DNA of 8,306 nt. Origin: CAYVDH01 sp964450355. Its GTDB lineage: Bacteria; Bacteroidota; Bacteroidia; NS11-12g; UBA955. Below, piece after piece: positions 1 through 7,471 of the stretch (within the stretch, counting starts at the first letter, position 1; every line of letters begins with the position of its first letter). The notes beneath the pieces are model-generated. The model was not told where the DNA came from. It did not search any database and saw nothing but the letters and a program-made list of their open reading frames with translations. The DNA lies in NCBI GenBank assembly GCA_964450355.1, contig CAYVDH010000160.1, forward strand, positions 1 to 8,306, in the 5' to 3' direction. Made by a program: the position numbers and the translations under genes.

Positions 1-84
1 AACAAAAAGAAAATATCTAACTTTGTGAAGATTAAATAAAATAAATAAAAAACTAAACAAATTGGCTCGATTTTTGATACTAAA
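1..84. other. Non-coding 3' flank of the receptor gene
   Basis: These 84 bases follow the receptor stop on the minus strand and are very A/T-rich. Read on that strand they contain several T-runs, but only a 4-base-pair stem (CAAA/TTTG) precedes them, so I do not call a terminator. Whether transcription continues into a downstream gene cannot be told from the window. Confidence 0.5.
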
Positions 85-2532
85 TTAAAATCTTAAATCA
101 AGCCCTAAAAACCAATTTAAAGGTGCTTGAGGATAATAAAAATTCTCCACTATTTTGGACCCTCCTGATATGTACTTGAAGTTATATCCATTATTTACAT
201 ACATTTGATTCAATAAATTATTAATTCCAAAATTTAAATCAAGTTGTTTTAAACCCCTTAATTTTGTTGAGTATTTATACCCCATTTGACTTATCACAAA
301 AGGATTGATTTTAGATTGTTCTGAAGACAAATTGTCTAAATATTGAACCCCAACGTATTTAAAATTCAATAAAAGCAAATGATTCTTTCTCAAAACATAC
401 TCCAAACCTATTCCAGTCATTACATTAGGCGACATTGGCAAAGCTGTATTATCAACTAATTGTGACTGATAAGTATTGTCGTCATAATTGTACACATAGT
501 CGTAAAAATTAAACATTTTATTTTGTGAAAGGCAGGCATTAAAATCAATTTTTAAACGATTATTCAACATTTGTTTAATAACATTTAACTCAATTCCAGT
601 TCTGTAACTCTTGTTTACATTTCGCCTAAGCGCATTTCCAACATCATTTAGTTCCCCTGTTAAAATCAATTGATTTTTATATTGCATTCTATAAAAGTTA
701 AACAAAATTTTCCATTTTTTTAACATTCCATTGAATCCAGCTTCTAAATCAATCATCTCCTCGGGTTTAGGAATTTCGTTGAATTTATTGTCAATAAAAT
801 CTGTCCTTACTGGCTCTCTGCTTGTTTGACTAATGTTTACAAAATACGACCAATTATAAATTGGATAATATAAAACTCCCAATTTGGGATTTACAAAATG
901 AAATTTTTGATTGATATTAATCAAAGTTAAATCATTGTCATCACCTTTGGATGTATAATTAATCATTCTGTTTTGCAGTTCTGCTACTACCATGAGTTTT
1001 GAACGGTAAATGGTTTGATATTTTAGATGGCTATTCCACTCCTTTTTTCTGCTTTCACTAAAATAATATGAATGATTGTTTGGAAAAAAATTAGAATAGT
1101 TCATCCAATTGACTAATCCAAAATGTTCTCCATTGTACTGAGTCAAACCGTTATTAAACTCAAACCTTGAATTTTTAAACTGATAAAACAAGGTAGAAAA
1201 CCACCCAAAAAATCGATTATCTAACCACCTCTGTCTTACCAAATTCACGTTCTTAACAGTATCATTAACAACGATTATAGGATTTAATTTGTAATTGTTT
1301 AATTTTTGATCTTCTTTAAACTCTTCAAAATACCCTTGACCAGTAGTCATAAAAATTGAATTTTTCAAATCCCATCCATTTTTAAATTTTTGAAACCAAT
1401 GCAATTGGTAGTGGTTTTGTTTGTAATTATCAGTTTGATTGCGGTATTCATAAAAGTTGTATGTTCTACCACTGTTTAATAAATTGTCTTTTTGTTTATC
1501 TGTTAAATAATTACGACTAGCAAAGTTTAACATTTCTTGTTGATTGCCCTCTACCCTACTTTGAGGAACACCATACCACGATTGAAAGGTTATTTCTTTA
1601 CCTCCAAAAGCTACAAATTGCAACAATGAATTGCCTTTTGAATAATTAACATTAGCTTGAAATGAACCTAAATCACTAAAAGCTCTGTCCATGTAACCAT
1701 CACTTTTAATTTTTGAAATCCTTCCACCTACTTGTAATCCTTGATTTGTTTTGGCATTGAATATCACAGTAGATTTAAAGGTATTAAACGAACCAAAACT
1801 TTGATTTAATCTTAAATTACATCCTGTATCTATGACGGTGTTTAAAACACTGATAGCCCCTCCAAAAGCTCCATATCCATTTGTGGAAGAACCAATACCT
1901 TTTTGAATTTGAATTGATTGTGATGCAGAGGCTAAATCTGGCATATTCACCCAGTAAACACCATGACTTTCGGCATCATTGATAGGAATACCATTTACCG
2001 TAACATTGATTCTTGTAGCATCACTGCCCCTTATTCTTAATCCTGTATATCCCACTCCATTCCCAGCATCGCTTGTAGATACAACGGATGGCAAATATTG
2101 CAACAACATTGGAATATCTTGACCATAATTTTGTTTTTCTATTTCGGCTTTGTTAATAGTTACTTGTTGAAATGGTGCAAATTGCTTTACTCTTACTGTT
2201 CTAATTACATAAGCGGTTTTTTCTAATAGAACATTTTCCAAAACAACTTTAATGGAATGATTTTGTTTTATTAATTTAAACTCTCCATTTACAGATTTAT
2301 AACCAGTCCTGTTAATGCAGTATTTATATACTCCAGGTTTATCAAAACCAAAACTAACTATTCCAAGGCTATCACTGAATTTATTCAGATTATTAATAAC
2401 GATTTCTGCATTTTTTATGCCTTTCTCCTCCTCATCTACTACTAAAAATTGTACTTGATAAATGGACGAACCTAATATTGCATTAGATACTAGAAAAAAT
2501 AGAGTGCTTAATATGTATTTAAATTGTGTCAT
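85..2532 (-). CDS. TonB-dependent outer-membrane receptor, predicted thiamine (or thiamine-precursor) transporter
   Basis: Complete 815-residue receptor that moves a ligand across the outer membrane using TonB/ExbBD energy. Residues 1-21 look like a signal peptide. About 25-98 form a carboxypeptidase-regulatory-like domain. The plug spans about 118-235, with GQDIPMLLQYLPSV at 137-150, GLRIRGSD at 164-171, NGIPINDAESHG at 180-191 and GAFGGAISV at 221-229. The rest is the beta-barrel, ending in a terminal Phe (LDLRF), as expected for BamA-dependent assembly. I see no clear TonB box. Family membership is firm from the sequence. The substrate is inferred from the TPP riboswitch in its leader: Bacteroides thiamine receptors (Omr1/OMthi) are controlled the same way, often together with pnuT and a thiamine pyrophosphokinase gene, which could lie beyond the left edge. 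The ATG follows an A/T-rich stretch without a Shine-Dalgarno sequence. A receptor for the pyrimidine precursor HMP is the main alternative. Confidence 0.93.
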   Translation of the reverse strand: MTQFKYILSTLFFLVSNAILGSSIYQVQFLVVDEEEKGIKNAEIVINNLNKFSDSLGIVSFGFDKPGVYKYCINRTGYKSVNGEFKLIKQNHSIKVVLENVLLEKTAYVIRTVRVKQFAPFQQVTINKAEIEKQNYGQDIPMLLQYLPSVVSTSDAGNGVGYTGLRIRGSDATRINVTVNGIPINDAESHGVYWVNMPDLASASQSIQIQKGIGSSTNGYGAFGGAISVLNTVIDTGCNLRLNQSFGSFNTFKSTVIFNAKTNQGLQVGGRISKIKSDGYMDRAFSDLGSFQANVNYSKGNSLLQFVAFGGKEITFQSWYGVPQSRVEGNQQEMLNFASRNYLTDKQKDNLLNSGRTYNFYEYRNQTDNYKQNHYQLHWFQKFKNGWDLKNSIFMTTGQGYFEEFKEDQKLNNYKLNPIIVVNDTVKNVNLVRQRWLDNRFFGWFSTLFYQFKNSRFEFNNGLTQYNGEHFGLVNWMNYSNFFPNNHSYYFSESRKKEWNSHLKYQTIYRSKLMVVAELQNRMINYTSKGDDNDLTLININQKFHFVNPKLGVLYYPIYNWSYFVNISQTSREPVRTDFIDNKFNEIPKPEEMIDLEAGFNGMLKKWKILFNFYRMQYKNQLILTGELNDVGNALRRNVNKSYRTGIELNVIKQMLNNRLKIDFNACLSQNKMFNFYDYVYNYDDNTYQSQLVDNTALPMSPNVMTGIGLEYVLRKNHLLLLNFKYVGVQYLDNLSSEQSKINPFVISQMGYKYSTKLRGLKQLDLNFGINNLLNQMYVNNGYNFKYISGGSKIVENFYYPQAPLNWFLGLDLRF

Positions 2533-2544
2533 TTCAAATTAATT

Positions 2545-2586
2545 AAAAATTGTTTTGGATGACACTTCTGTTGTGATGACAAAACA
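2545..2586 (-). terminator. Riboswitch expression platform: hairpin with T-run (conditional terminator or start-site block)
   Basis: On the minus strand TGTTTTG (2586-2580) pairs with CAAAACA (2557-2551), with a further CAC/GTG pairing inside, followed by ATTTTT (2550-2545). The 5' arm lies in a second copy of CTGTTTTG, the sequence that forms P1. Its TGTTTT can therefore pair with the P1 3' strand AAAACA (2605-2600). With TPP, P1 forms and the hairpin is free to form. Without TPP, AAAACA can capture the hairpin arm. The stem is A/T-rich and the T-run short. It ends only 18 bases before the ATG, so control of ribosome access is as plausible as termination. An alternative local hairpin, TTCTGTT/AACAGAA (2589-2566), overlaps it. 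Confidence 0.6.
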
Positions 2587-2599
2587 GAATACTATAACA

Positions 2600-2690
2600 T
2601 GTTTTCCTTATCGCAGCTATTACGCTTGTCTAAGTACTATGGGTATTTCTCAGCTATGTTTTATTACAAAACATGAAGCACCCCAAAACA
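2600..2690 (-). promoter_or_regulatory. TPP riboswitch aptamer (THI element)
   Basis: On the minus strand the conserved TPP-aptamer pieces occur in order: GGGGTGC (2684-2678), GCTGAGA (2654-2648), ACCC (2644-2641), and GCG followed by AAGGAA at 2614-2604. All helices can be drawn. P1 is TGTTTT (2690-2685) with AAAACA (2605-2600). P2 is GGGT (2683-2680) with ACCC. P3 is ATGTTTT (2674-2668) with AAAACAT (2662-2656), closing a GTAAT loop. P4 is CTTA (2634-2631) with TAAG (2610-2607). P5 is short and imperfect (about 2628-2614). P4 differs from the usual CCT/AGG at both sides yet still pairs, which argues against chance. In the family, TPP binding represses the downstream gene. Here it would shut off the receptor when thiamine is plentiful. 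Confidence 0.93.
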
Positions 2691-2694
2691 GCCA

Positions 2695-2727
2695 CAAATT
2701 TAAGTACTTTTATTTCCTTTTAGCAAA
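2695..2727 (-). promoter_or_regulatory. Bacteroidota-type promoter of the receptor gene
   Basis: On the minus strand a -33 box TTTG (2724-2727) is followed after 21 bases by a -7 box TAAATTTG (2695-2702). This fully matches the Bacteroidota housekeeping consensus TTTG / TAnnTTTG. Transcription should begin 4-7 bases downstream, near 2688-2691, which is the first base pair of the riboswitch. That agreement supports both calls. Confidence 0.8.
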
Positions 2728-2765
2728 TTTTTATTTCTATAATCAATAATCCGTTAGTTTTATTA

Positions 2766-2773
2766 TAAATTCG
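2766..2773 (+). promoter_or_regulatory. Possible -7 box for the epimerase gene
   Basis: TAAATTCG matches TAnnTTTG at all but one position and lies 8 bases before the epimerase ATG. No TTTG occurs at the proper distance upstream. If real, the transcript would have a leader of only a few bases. This is a weak call based on position and one box. Confidence 0.3.
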
Positions 2774-2781
2774 CGCACTCA

Positions 2782-3885
2782 ATGTCTAAATTAAAAAAAA
2801 TACTGATAGTGGTAGGCACAAGGCCTAATTTCATCAAAGTTACCCGATTTAAACAAGTAGCAAAAAATTACCCTCAAATTGAAATTAAATTTGTTCATAC
2901 AGGACAACATTTTGATGAAAAAATGTCTAAGATATTTTTTGAACAATTTGAGCTTCAACCTGACTTTATGTTGAATATCGGGCAGGGCACTCCCAATACT
3001 CAAATGGCAAATGTGATGCTTGGCTTAGAAAAAGTAGCATTGGAGTACCAACCTGATTTAATCATGGTAGTAGGCGATGTAAATTCAACTTTTGCCGCAG
3101 CACTTACAGCCAATAAAATGGGAATTAAATCTGCTCACTTGGAAAGTGGCTTAAGAAGTTTTGACAGAAGCATGCCTGAAGAAATCAACAGATTACTTAC
3201 CGATGAAATAGTGGATTATTATTTTGTAACTGAACAAAGTGGCTTGGATGAATTAAGAAAAGAAGGCATTGCAAATGATAAAGTATTTTTTGTTGGCAAC
3301 ACCATGATAGACAGCCTTGTTGAATTTGAGAATCAAACCCAAGCAAGTGATATATTAAATACATACAACTTATCTACTAAAGAATTTGTATTAATGACCA
3401 TGCACAGACCTAGCAATGTAGATGAAAAAGACGGTTTAATAACACTTATTGAAATCATTAAATCCATCACTTCTAAGTTAAAATTAGTATTTCCAATTCA
3501 CCCTCGAACAGTGTCCAAACTAAAAAACTTTGGATTGTGGCAAGAAATTGAAAATCTAGACAATTTAATTTTTAGTGAGCCTTTAGATTACTTTTCTTTT
3601 CAAAAACTAACCTCTGATTGCAAATTTGTGGTAACTGACAGTGGTGGAATACAAGAAGAAACAACTTATAGACAGATTCCTTGCTTAACTTTAAGAAACA
3701 ATACCGAGAGACCGATTACGGTAACATTGGGTAGCAATGTATTAGTGCCATACAACATTCAGGATGTCAATACATACATTGAGCAAATCATGAATGGAAG
3801 CTTTAAAAAAGGTGAAATTCCGCCATTGTGGGATGGAAAAAGCACTGAAAGAATAGTTGAAATTTTAAATCAACTAGCCCTTTAG
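2782..3885 (+). CDS. wecB: UDP-N-acetylglucosamine 2-epimerase (non-hydrolysing)
   Basis: Complete 367-residue cytoplasmic enzyme interconverting UDP-GlcNAc and UDP-ManNAc for surface polysaccharide synthesis; the length is normal for the family. Visible motifs are GTRPNFIK (12-19), HTGQHFD (39-45), VVGDVNST (96-103), HLESGLRSFDRSMPEE (119-134), MHRPSNVD (207-214), PIHPRT (238-243), TDSGGIQEE (285-293) and ERPITVTLGSNVLV (309-322). Asp99, Glu121, Glu133/134 and His208 correspond to the catalytic residues Asp95, Glu117, Glu131 and His213 of E. coli WecB. The ERP motif fits WecB/MnaA better than WbpI, which acts on diacetamido-uronic acid nucleotides; a related UDP-HexNAc substrate still cannot be excluded. 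The gene stands alone: it diverges from the receptor and converges on the decarboxylase gene, 7 bases away. UDP-ManNAc dehydrogenase (WecC) is not in the window, so the sugar's fate is open. Confidence 0.9.
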   Translation: MSKLKKILIVVGTRPNFIKVTRFKQVAKNYPQIEIKFVHTGQHFDEKMSKIFFEQFELQPDFMLNIGQGTPNTQMANVMLGLEKVALEYQPDLIMVVGDVNSTFAAALTANKMGIKSAHLESGLRSFDRSMPEEINRLLTDEIVDYYFVTEQSGLDELRKEGIANDKVFFVGNTMIDSLVEFENQTQASDILNTYNLSTKEFVLMTMHRPSNVDEKDGLITLIEIIKSITSKLKLVFPIHPRTVSKLKNFGLWQEIENLDNLIFSEPLDYFSFQKLTSDCKFVVTDSGGIQEETTYRQIPCLTLRNNTERPITVTLGSNVLVPYNIQDVNTYIEQIMNGSFKKGEIPPLWDGKSTERIVEILNQLAL

Positions 3886-3892
3886 CTTTAAA

Positions 3893-4879
3893 TTACTTTT
3901 TATCAAAATCTCTGCCATGTGGAGATTCAAACCACCTATCTTTAGGAAGATTTTTAAAATATTCATAAGTAATTTTTAAGCCATCTGCTCTGTTTACCTT
4001 TGGCTCCCAACCCAATAATGCTTTAGCTTTAGTTATATCTGGCTGTCTTTGTTTAGGATCGTCTGTTGGCAATGGCTTAAATACAATTTTTTGTTGAGTT
4101 CCTGTTAGTTTAATAATCTCTTCTGCAAATTCTTTGATTGTAATTTCATCAGGATTGCCAATGTTTACAGGGTCTGAGCAATCGCTTAACAAAAGCCTGT
4201 ATATACCTTCAATTAAATCATCTACATAACAAAATGAACGGGTTTGTGAACCATCTCCAAATGCTGTCAAATCCTCTCCTCTTAAAGCTTGTCCAATAAA
4301 TGCAGGCAATACTCTGCCATCATTCAGACGCATTCTGGGGCCATAAGTATTGAATATCCTTACAATTCTGGTTTCCAAACCGTGATAAGTATGGTAAGCC
4401 ATGGTCATTGCTTCTTGAAACCTTTTGGCTTCATCATACACTCCTCTTGGACCAACAGGATTAACATTACCCCAGTAATCTTCATTTTGAGGGTGTACCA
4501 TGGGATCACCATATACTTCGCTAGTAGATGCAATTAATAGTCTTGATTTTTTAACTCGAGCTAATCCTAATAAATTATGAATACCTAATGAACCTACTTT
4601 TAGAGTTTGAATAGGAATTTTTAAATAATCAATAGGACTTGCTGGTGATGCAAAGTGCAAAATATAATCTATATGACCAGGCACGTGAACAAACTTGGAA
4701 ACATCGTGGTGATAAAATTCAAAATTAGGCAATTTAAATAAATGCTCTATGTTTCTTAAATCCCCAGTTATAAGGTTGTCCATGGCTATGACATGGTCAT
4801 TTTCTTTTATAAATCTATCGCAAAGATGTGAACCTAAAAAACCTGCTGCCCCTGTTATTAATACCCTTTTATTTGCCAT
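3893..4879 (-). CDS. uxs: UDP-glucuronate decarboxylase (UDP-xylose synthase)
   Basis: 328-residue short-chain dehydrogenase/reductase of the UXS type. It oxidises, decarboxylates and re-reduces UDP-glucuronate to UDP-xylose with bound NAD. Visible from this start: the nucleotide-binding TGAAGFLG (9-16), HFASPASPIDY (75-85), STSEVYGDP (118-126) with Thr119 and Glu121, YDEAKR (148-153) with catalytic Tyr148 and Lys152, and RIFNTYGPRM (174-183). These match UXS rather than the UDP-glucose 4-epimerase branch. I chose the ATG at 4879, giving MANKRVLITG. It lies 2 bases after the dehydrogenase stop and puts the glycine motif at the usual distance from the N-terminus. An in-frame ATG at 4909 would add ten residues and overlap the upstream gene by 28 bases. 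It is the third gene of the operon, and its substrate is the product of the preceding gene. Confidence 0.93.
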   Translation of the reverse strand: MANKRVLITGAAGFLGSHLCDRFIKENDHVIAMDNLITGDLRNIEHLFKLPNFEFYHHDVSKFVHVPGHIDYILHFASPASPIDYLKIPIQTLKVGSLGIHNLLGLARVKKSRLLIASTSEVYGDPMVHPQNEDYWGNVNPVGPRGVYDEAKRFQEAMTMAYHTYHGLETRIVRIFNTYGPRMRLNDGRVLPAFIGQALRGEDLTAFGDGSQTRSFCYVDDLIEGIYRLLLSDCSDPVNIGNPDEITIKEFAEEIIKLTGTQQKIVFKPLPTDDPKQRQPDITKAKALLGWEPKVNRADGLKITYEYFKNLPKDRWFESPHGRDFDKK

Positions 4880-4881
4880 TT

Positions 4882-6204
4882 TTATTTTACAATTTCCCTT
4901 CCTATACACTCGTAATGATAACCCAATGATTTCATTTCTTCAGGTTCATATATATTTCTGCCATCAAATACTACTTTGTTTTTTAACTTATCTGATATCA
5001 CATCAAAGTCAGGTGAACGAAATTCGGCCCATTCTGTCACAATAACTAAGGCGTCTGAATTGGTCAAAGCATCGTATTGTTCGTTGGAGTATGTTATTTT
5101 ATCACCAAGTATTCTTTGTGCTTCGTGCATTGCTACTGGATCATAGGCTATTACACTTGCTCCAGCATTCAACAACTGTTCAATCAACACCAAACTTGGA
5201 GCCTCTCTCATGTCATCAGTTTTGGGTTTGAAAGACAATCCCCAAAGGGTAAACTGTTTGCCATTCAAGTCTCCAAAATGATTTTTCAACTTAGAGAACA
5301 GTCTGTGTTTTTGATTGTCATTTACCCCTTCCACTGCTTTTAACACTTGCATGTTGTAACCATTTTCATCAGCAGTTTTTATCAATGCTTTCACATCTTT
5401 AGGAAAACAACTACCTCCATATCCTATTCCCGGATAAATGAACTTATGTCCAATTCTGCTATCACTTCCAATCCCTTTGCGAACCATGTTGACATCCGCA
5501 CCCATTATTTCGCATAAATTTGCTATGTCATTCATGAAACTGATTTTTGTGGCTAACATGCTATTTGCAGCATATTTTGTCATCTCAGCACTTGGAATGT
5601 CCATAAAAATACAAGGATGCCCATTCAATAAAAATGGTTTGTATAACCTGTTCATCACCTCTTGAGATTTCTCACTTTCTACTCCTATTACAATTCTATC
5701 TGGCTTCATGAAATCGTCTATAGCCGCACCTTCTTTTAAGAACTCAGGATTACTAGCCACATCAAAGGTTAAATCAGAATTTCTTTGTTTTAAAGCTTCA
5801 GAAACTGCAATTTTTACTTTTTTAGCTGTGCCAACAGGAACAGTGCTTTTAGTCACCACCACTAAATAATCCTGCATGTATTTACCTATATCTGACGCAA
5901 CTCCTAACACATATTTTAAATCAGCACTACCATCTTCATCTGGAGGTGTTCCTACAGCAATAAATGCCGCTTCACAATCTTTTATACTTTCTGATAAATC
6001 TGTTGAAAATTGTAACCTTCCTTTATCAAAATTTCTTTTCACCATTTCGTCCAAACCTGGCTCATAAATGGGTAAAATACCTTGTTTTAAATTTTCAATT
6101 TTTCTAGAATCAATATCTATACACACTACATTGATTCCTACCTCGGCAAAACATGTTCCTGTAACTAATCCTACATATCCAGTGCCTACTACTGCTACTT
6201 TCAT
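4882..6204 (-). CDS. ugd: UDP-glucose 6-dehydrogenase
   Basis: Complete 440-residue cytoplasmic enzyme oxidising UDP-glucose to UDP-glucuronate with two NAD. The N-terminal NAD-binding domain opens with VAVVGTGYVGL (3-13). KSTVPVGT lies at 119-126 and SNPEFLKEGAAIDDF at 151-165. The central domain has Lys210 and Asn214. The catalytic cysteine is Cys266 in PGIGYGGSCFPKD (258-270), and the C-terminal UDP-binding domain contains GLSFKPKTDDMREAPS (322-337). The GTGYVGL start is typical of UDP-glucose dehydrogenases, whereas UDP-ManNAc/GlcNAc dehydrogenases (WecC, WbpA) usually read GLGYVGLP. With UXS 2 bases downstream, UDP-glucose is the likely substrate. The start lies 5 bases after the aminotransferase stop, so all three genes are almost certainly cotranscribed. 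Confidence 0.95.
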   Translation of the reverse strand: MKVAVVGTGYVGLVTGTCFAEVGINVVCIDIDSRKIENLKQGILPIYEPGLDEMVKRNFDKGRLQFSTDLSESIKDCEAAFIAVGTPPDEDGSADLKYVLGVASDIGKYMQDYLVVVTKSTVPVGTAKKVKIAVSEALKQRNSDLTFDVASNPEFLKEGAAIDDFMKPDRIVIGVESEKSQEVMNRLYKPFLLNGHPCIFMDIPSAEMTKYAANSMLATKISFMNDIANLCEIMGADVNMVRKGIGSDSRIGHKFIYPGIGYGGSCFPKDVKALIKTADENGYNMQVLKAVEGVNDNQKHRLFSKLKNHFGDLNGKQFTLWGLSFKPKTDDMREAPSLVLIEQLLNAGASVIAYDPVAMHEAQRILGDKITYSNEQYDALTNSDALVIVTEWAEFRSPDFDVISDKLKNKVVFDGRNIYEPEEMKSLGYHYECIGREIVK

Positions 6205-6209
6205 AATTT

Positions 6210-7346
6210 TTATTTTTTAAAATAATCTAAGACGTTTTTGATGATATAATTTATTTGTTGATTGTCCATGTGAGTACCCATTGGGAGACTTAGAACAGTT
6301 GCCGAAAGCATTTCAGAAATTGGCAAAGTTACATTTTGACTGTAAGCCTTTTGTTTGTATAACGGCAATGGATAATACACCATAGAAGGTATGCCCCTAT
6401 CTGTTAAATGCTGTTTCAATTCGGCTATGTTTGTGTTACACAATTGCATGGTGTATTGATGAAAAACATGTGTTGATTTATCGCTTAATCTCGGTGGCTT
6501 GATATGACTATGGCCTTTAAAAGCTTCACTGTATTGCATTGCGACATCCCTGCGTGCTTGATTGTATGCATCTAAATGTTTCAATTTTACATTCAATATA
6601 GATGCTTGAATGGTATCTAACCTAGAGTTTACACCAATTTCATCGTGAATGTATTTAATTTTTTGACCGTGATTAGCTATCATTTTTATACGCTCAGCTA
6701 ATTTTTCATCTTGGGTTGTAATTGCTCCTCCATCTCCATAACATCCTAAATTTTTAGAAGGGAAAAATGAAGTTGTTCCAATATGTCCCATAGTTCCGGT
6801 TTTACACACTCTTCCATTCGAAAATGTGTAATCAGCTCCAATGGATTGAGCATTGTCTTCTATCACATACAAATTGTGTTTTTCAGCAATGGCTAATATC
6901 ATTTCCATTTCAGCACTTTGACCAAATAAATGAACTGGAACAATGACTTTAGTTTTTGGAGTGATTAATTTTTCTATTTCAAGTGGGTTGATATTGAAAG
7001 TATCAATATCTACTTCTGCAAACACCGGTTTAAGCTTTAATAATTCACACACTTCAGCTACAGCTATGTATGAAAAACCAGGAGTAATAATCTCCGAACC
7101 TGGCTCTAAATCCAATGCCATCAATGCTATTTGCAATGCATCAGTTCCATTTGCACAAGGAATTACAAATTTAGAATTTAAATAGCTAGATAAATTATTT
7201 ACAAAATCTTGTACTTGCTTTCCATTGATGTAATTGGCTTGATTTAAAACCTGCTGTATAGCCTCATCTATTTCAGCTTTTATTTCTGAATATTGGCTTT
7301 GCAAATCCACCATGTGAATTTTTCTTAAATCAGTGTTTAATTCCAT
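6210..7346 (-). CDS. DegT/DnrJ/EryC1/StrS sugar aminotransferase, WbpE-like
   Basis: 378-residue PLP-dependent aminotransferase acting on a keto sugar nucleotide. Visible: VDLQSQY (13-19), CANGTDALQIALMAL (64-78), PGFSYIAVAE (89-98), EDNAQSIGA (163-171) with the ring-nitrogen Asp164, SFFPSKNLGCYGDGGA (193-208) with PLP-binding Lys198, and GVNSRLDTIQA (238-248). The last two, and CANGTDALQ, strongly recall WbpE/WlbC, which aminate C3 of a UDP-hexuluronate. Partner enzymes for that route (WbpB, WbpD) are not in the window, so the product is unresolved; a C4-amino sugar is also possible. It heads the operon with ugd and uxs. Two starts are plausible. The ATG at 7346 leaves a leader of only a few bases after the promoter. 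The ATG at 7313 gives MVDLQSQY, close to the usual family start, with about 40 bases of leader. Confidence 0.9.
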   Translation of the reverse strand: MELNTDLRKIHMVDLQSQYSEIKAEIDEAIQQVLNQANYINGKQVQDFVNNLSSYLNSKFVIPCANGTDALQIALMALDLEPGSEIITPGFSYIAVAEVCELLKLKPVFAEVDIDTFNINPLEIEKLITPKTKVIVPVHLFGQSAEMEMILAIAEKHNLYVIEDNAQSIGADYTFSNGRVCKTGTMGHIGTTSFFPSKNLGCYGDGGAITTQDEKLAERIKMIANHGQKIKYIHDEIGVNSRLDTIQASILNVKLKHLDAYNQARRDVAMQYSEAFKGHSHIKPPRLSDKSTHVFHQYTMQLCNTNIAELKQHLTDRGIPSMVYYPLPLYKQKAYSQNVTLPISEMLSATVLSLPMGTHMDNQQINYIIKNVLDYFKK

Positions 7347-7356
7347 TTCAAGGGGG

Positions 7357-7387
7357 CAAATATAAGTATATCATGAGTAATTTTAAA
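7357..7387 (-). promoter_or_regulatory. Promoter of the aminotransferase-ugd-uxs operon
   Basis: On the minus strand TATATTTG (7357-7364) is a full match to the -7 box TAnnTTTG. A TTTA (7384-7387) sits 19 bases upstream as a one-mismatch -33 box. Transcription should begin near 7350-7353, only about 4-7 bases before the ATG at 7346. Confidence 0.65.
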
Positions 7388-7390
7388 TCT

Positions 7391-7432
7391 TGATTTTAAC
7401 ATTTTCTAATCCCTGATTTTAACAATTTCTAA
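7391..7432 (+). repeat. Pair of 19-base direct repeats between two divergent promoters
   Basis: TGATTTTAACATTTTCTAA at 7391-7409 recurs as TGATTTTAACAATTTCTAA at 7414-7432, with one mismatch and a period of 23 bases. The pair fills the space between the two -33 boxes (7387 and 7441). The first eight bases, TGATTTTA, recur at 7458-7465 next to the rightward -7 box. The position suggests an operator for a regulator acting on both transcripts. The A/T-rich context means a simple local duplication is also possible. Confidence 0.6.
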
Positions 7433-7440
7433 AAACTAAG

Positions 7441-7471
7441 TTTGATAAGCCATAATTTGATTTTATATTTG
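7441..7471 (+). promoter_or_regulatory. Promoter of the outer-membrane protein gene
   Basis: TTTG (7441-7444), a 19-base spacer and TATATTTG (7464-7471) give a full match to the Bacteroidota promoter consensus. The expected transcription start, about 7475-7479, coincides with the GTG start codon at 7479. Confidence 0.8.

Noticed and set aside
1..84. Possible intrinsic terminator after the receptor gene
   Set aside because: T-runs are present on the minus strand but the only preceding stem is about four A/T-rich base pairs.
2555..2749. 64-codon plus-strand frame in the receptor/epimerase gap
   Set aside because: It lies across the riboswitch, its platform and the receptor promoter on the opposite strand; no recognisable domain and Cys/Tyr/Phe-rich composition typical of chance frames.
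2782..3885. Reading the epimerase as WbpI (UDP-GlcNAc3NAcA 2-epimerase) to complete a Wbp pathway with the WbpE-like enzyme
   Set aside because: The C-terminal ERPITVT motif fits WecB/MnaA rather than WbpI, and WbpA, WbpB and WbpD equivalents are absent from the window.
3886..3892. Possible shared terminator between the convergent epimerase and decarboxylase genes
   Set aside because: Only 7 bases separate the stops and I find no stable stem followed by a T-run on either strand.
4880..4909. Ten-codon N-terminal extension of the UDP-glucuronate decarboxylase
   Set aside because: It overlaps the ugd 3' end by 28 bases and adds residues before the normal Rossmann start; the ATG at 4879 fits the operon spacing.
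4289..7185. Several plus-strand frames of 63-98 codons opposite the sugar operon, and one minus-strand frame at 2791-3003 opposite the epimerase gene
   Set aside because: All are antisense shadows of confidently identified genes and show no domain or signal of their own.
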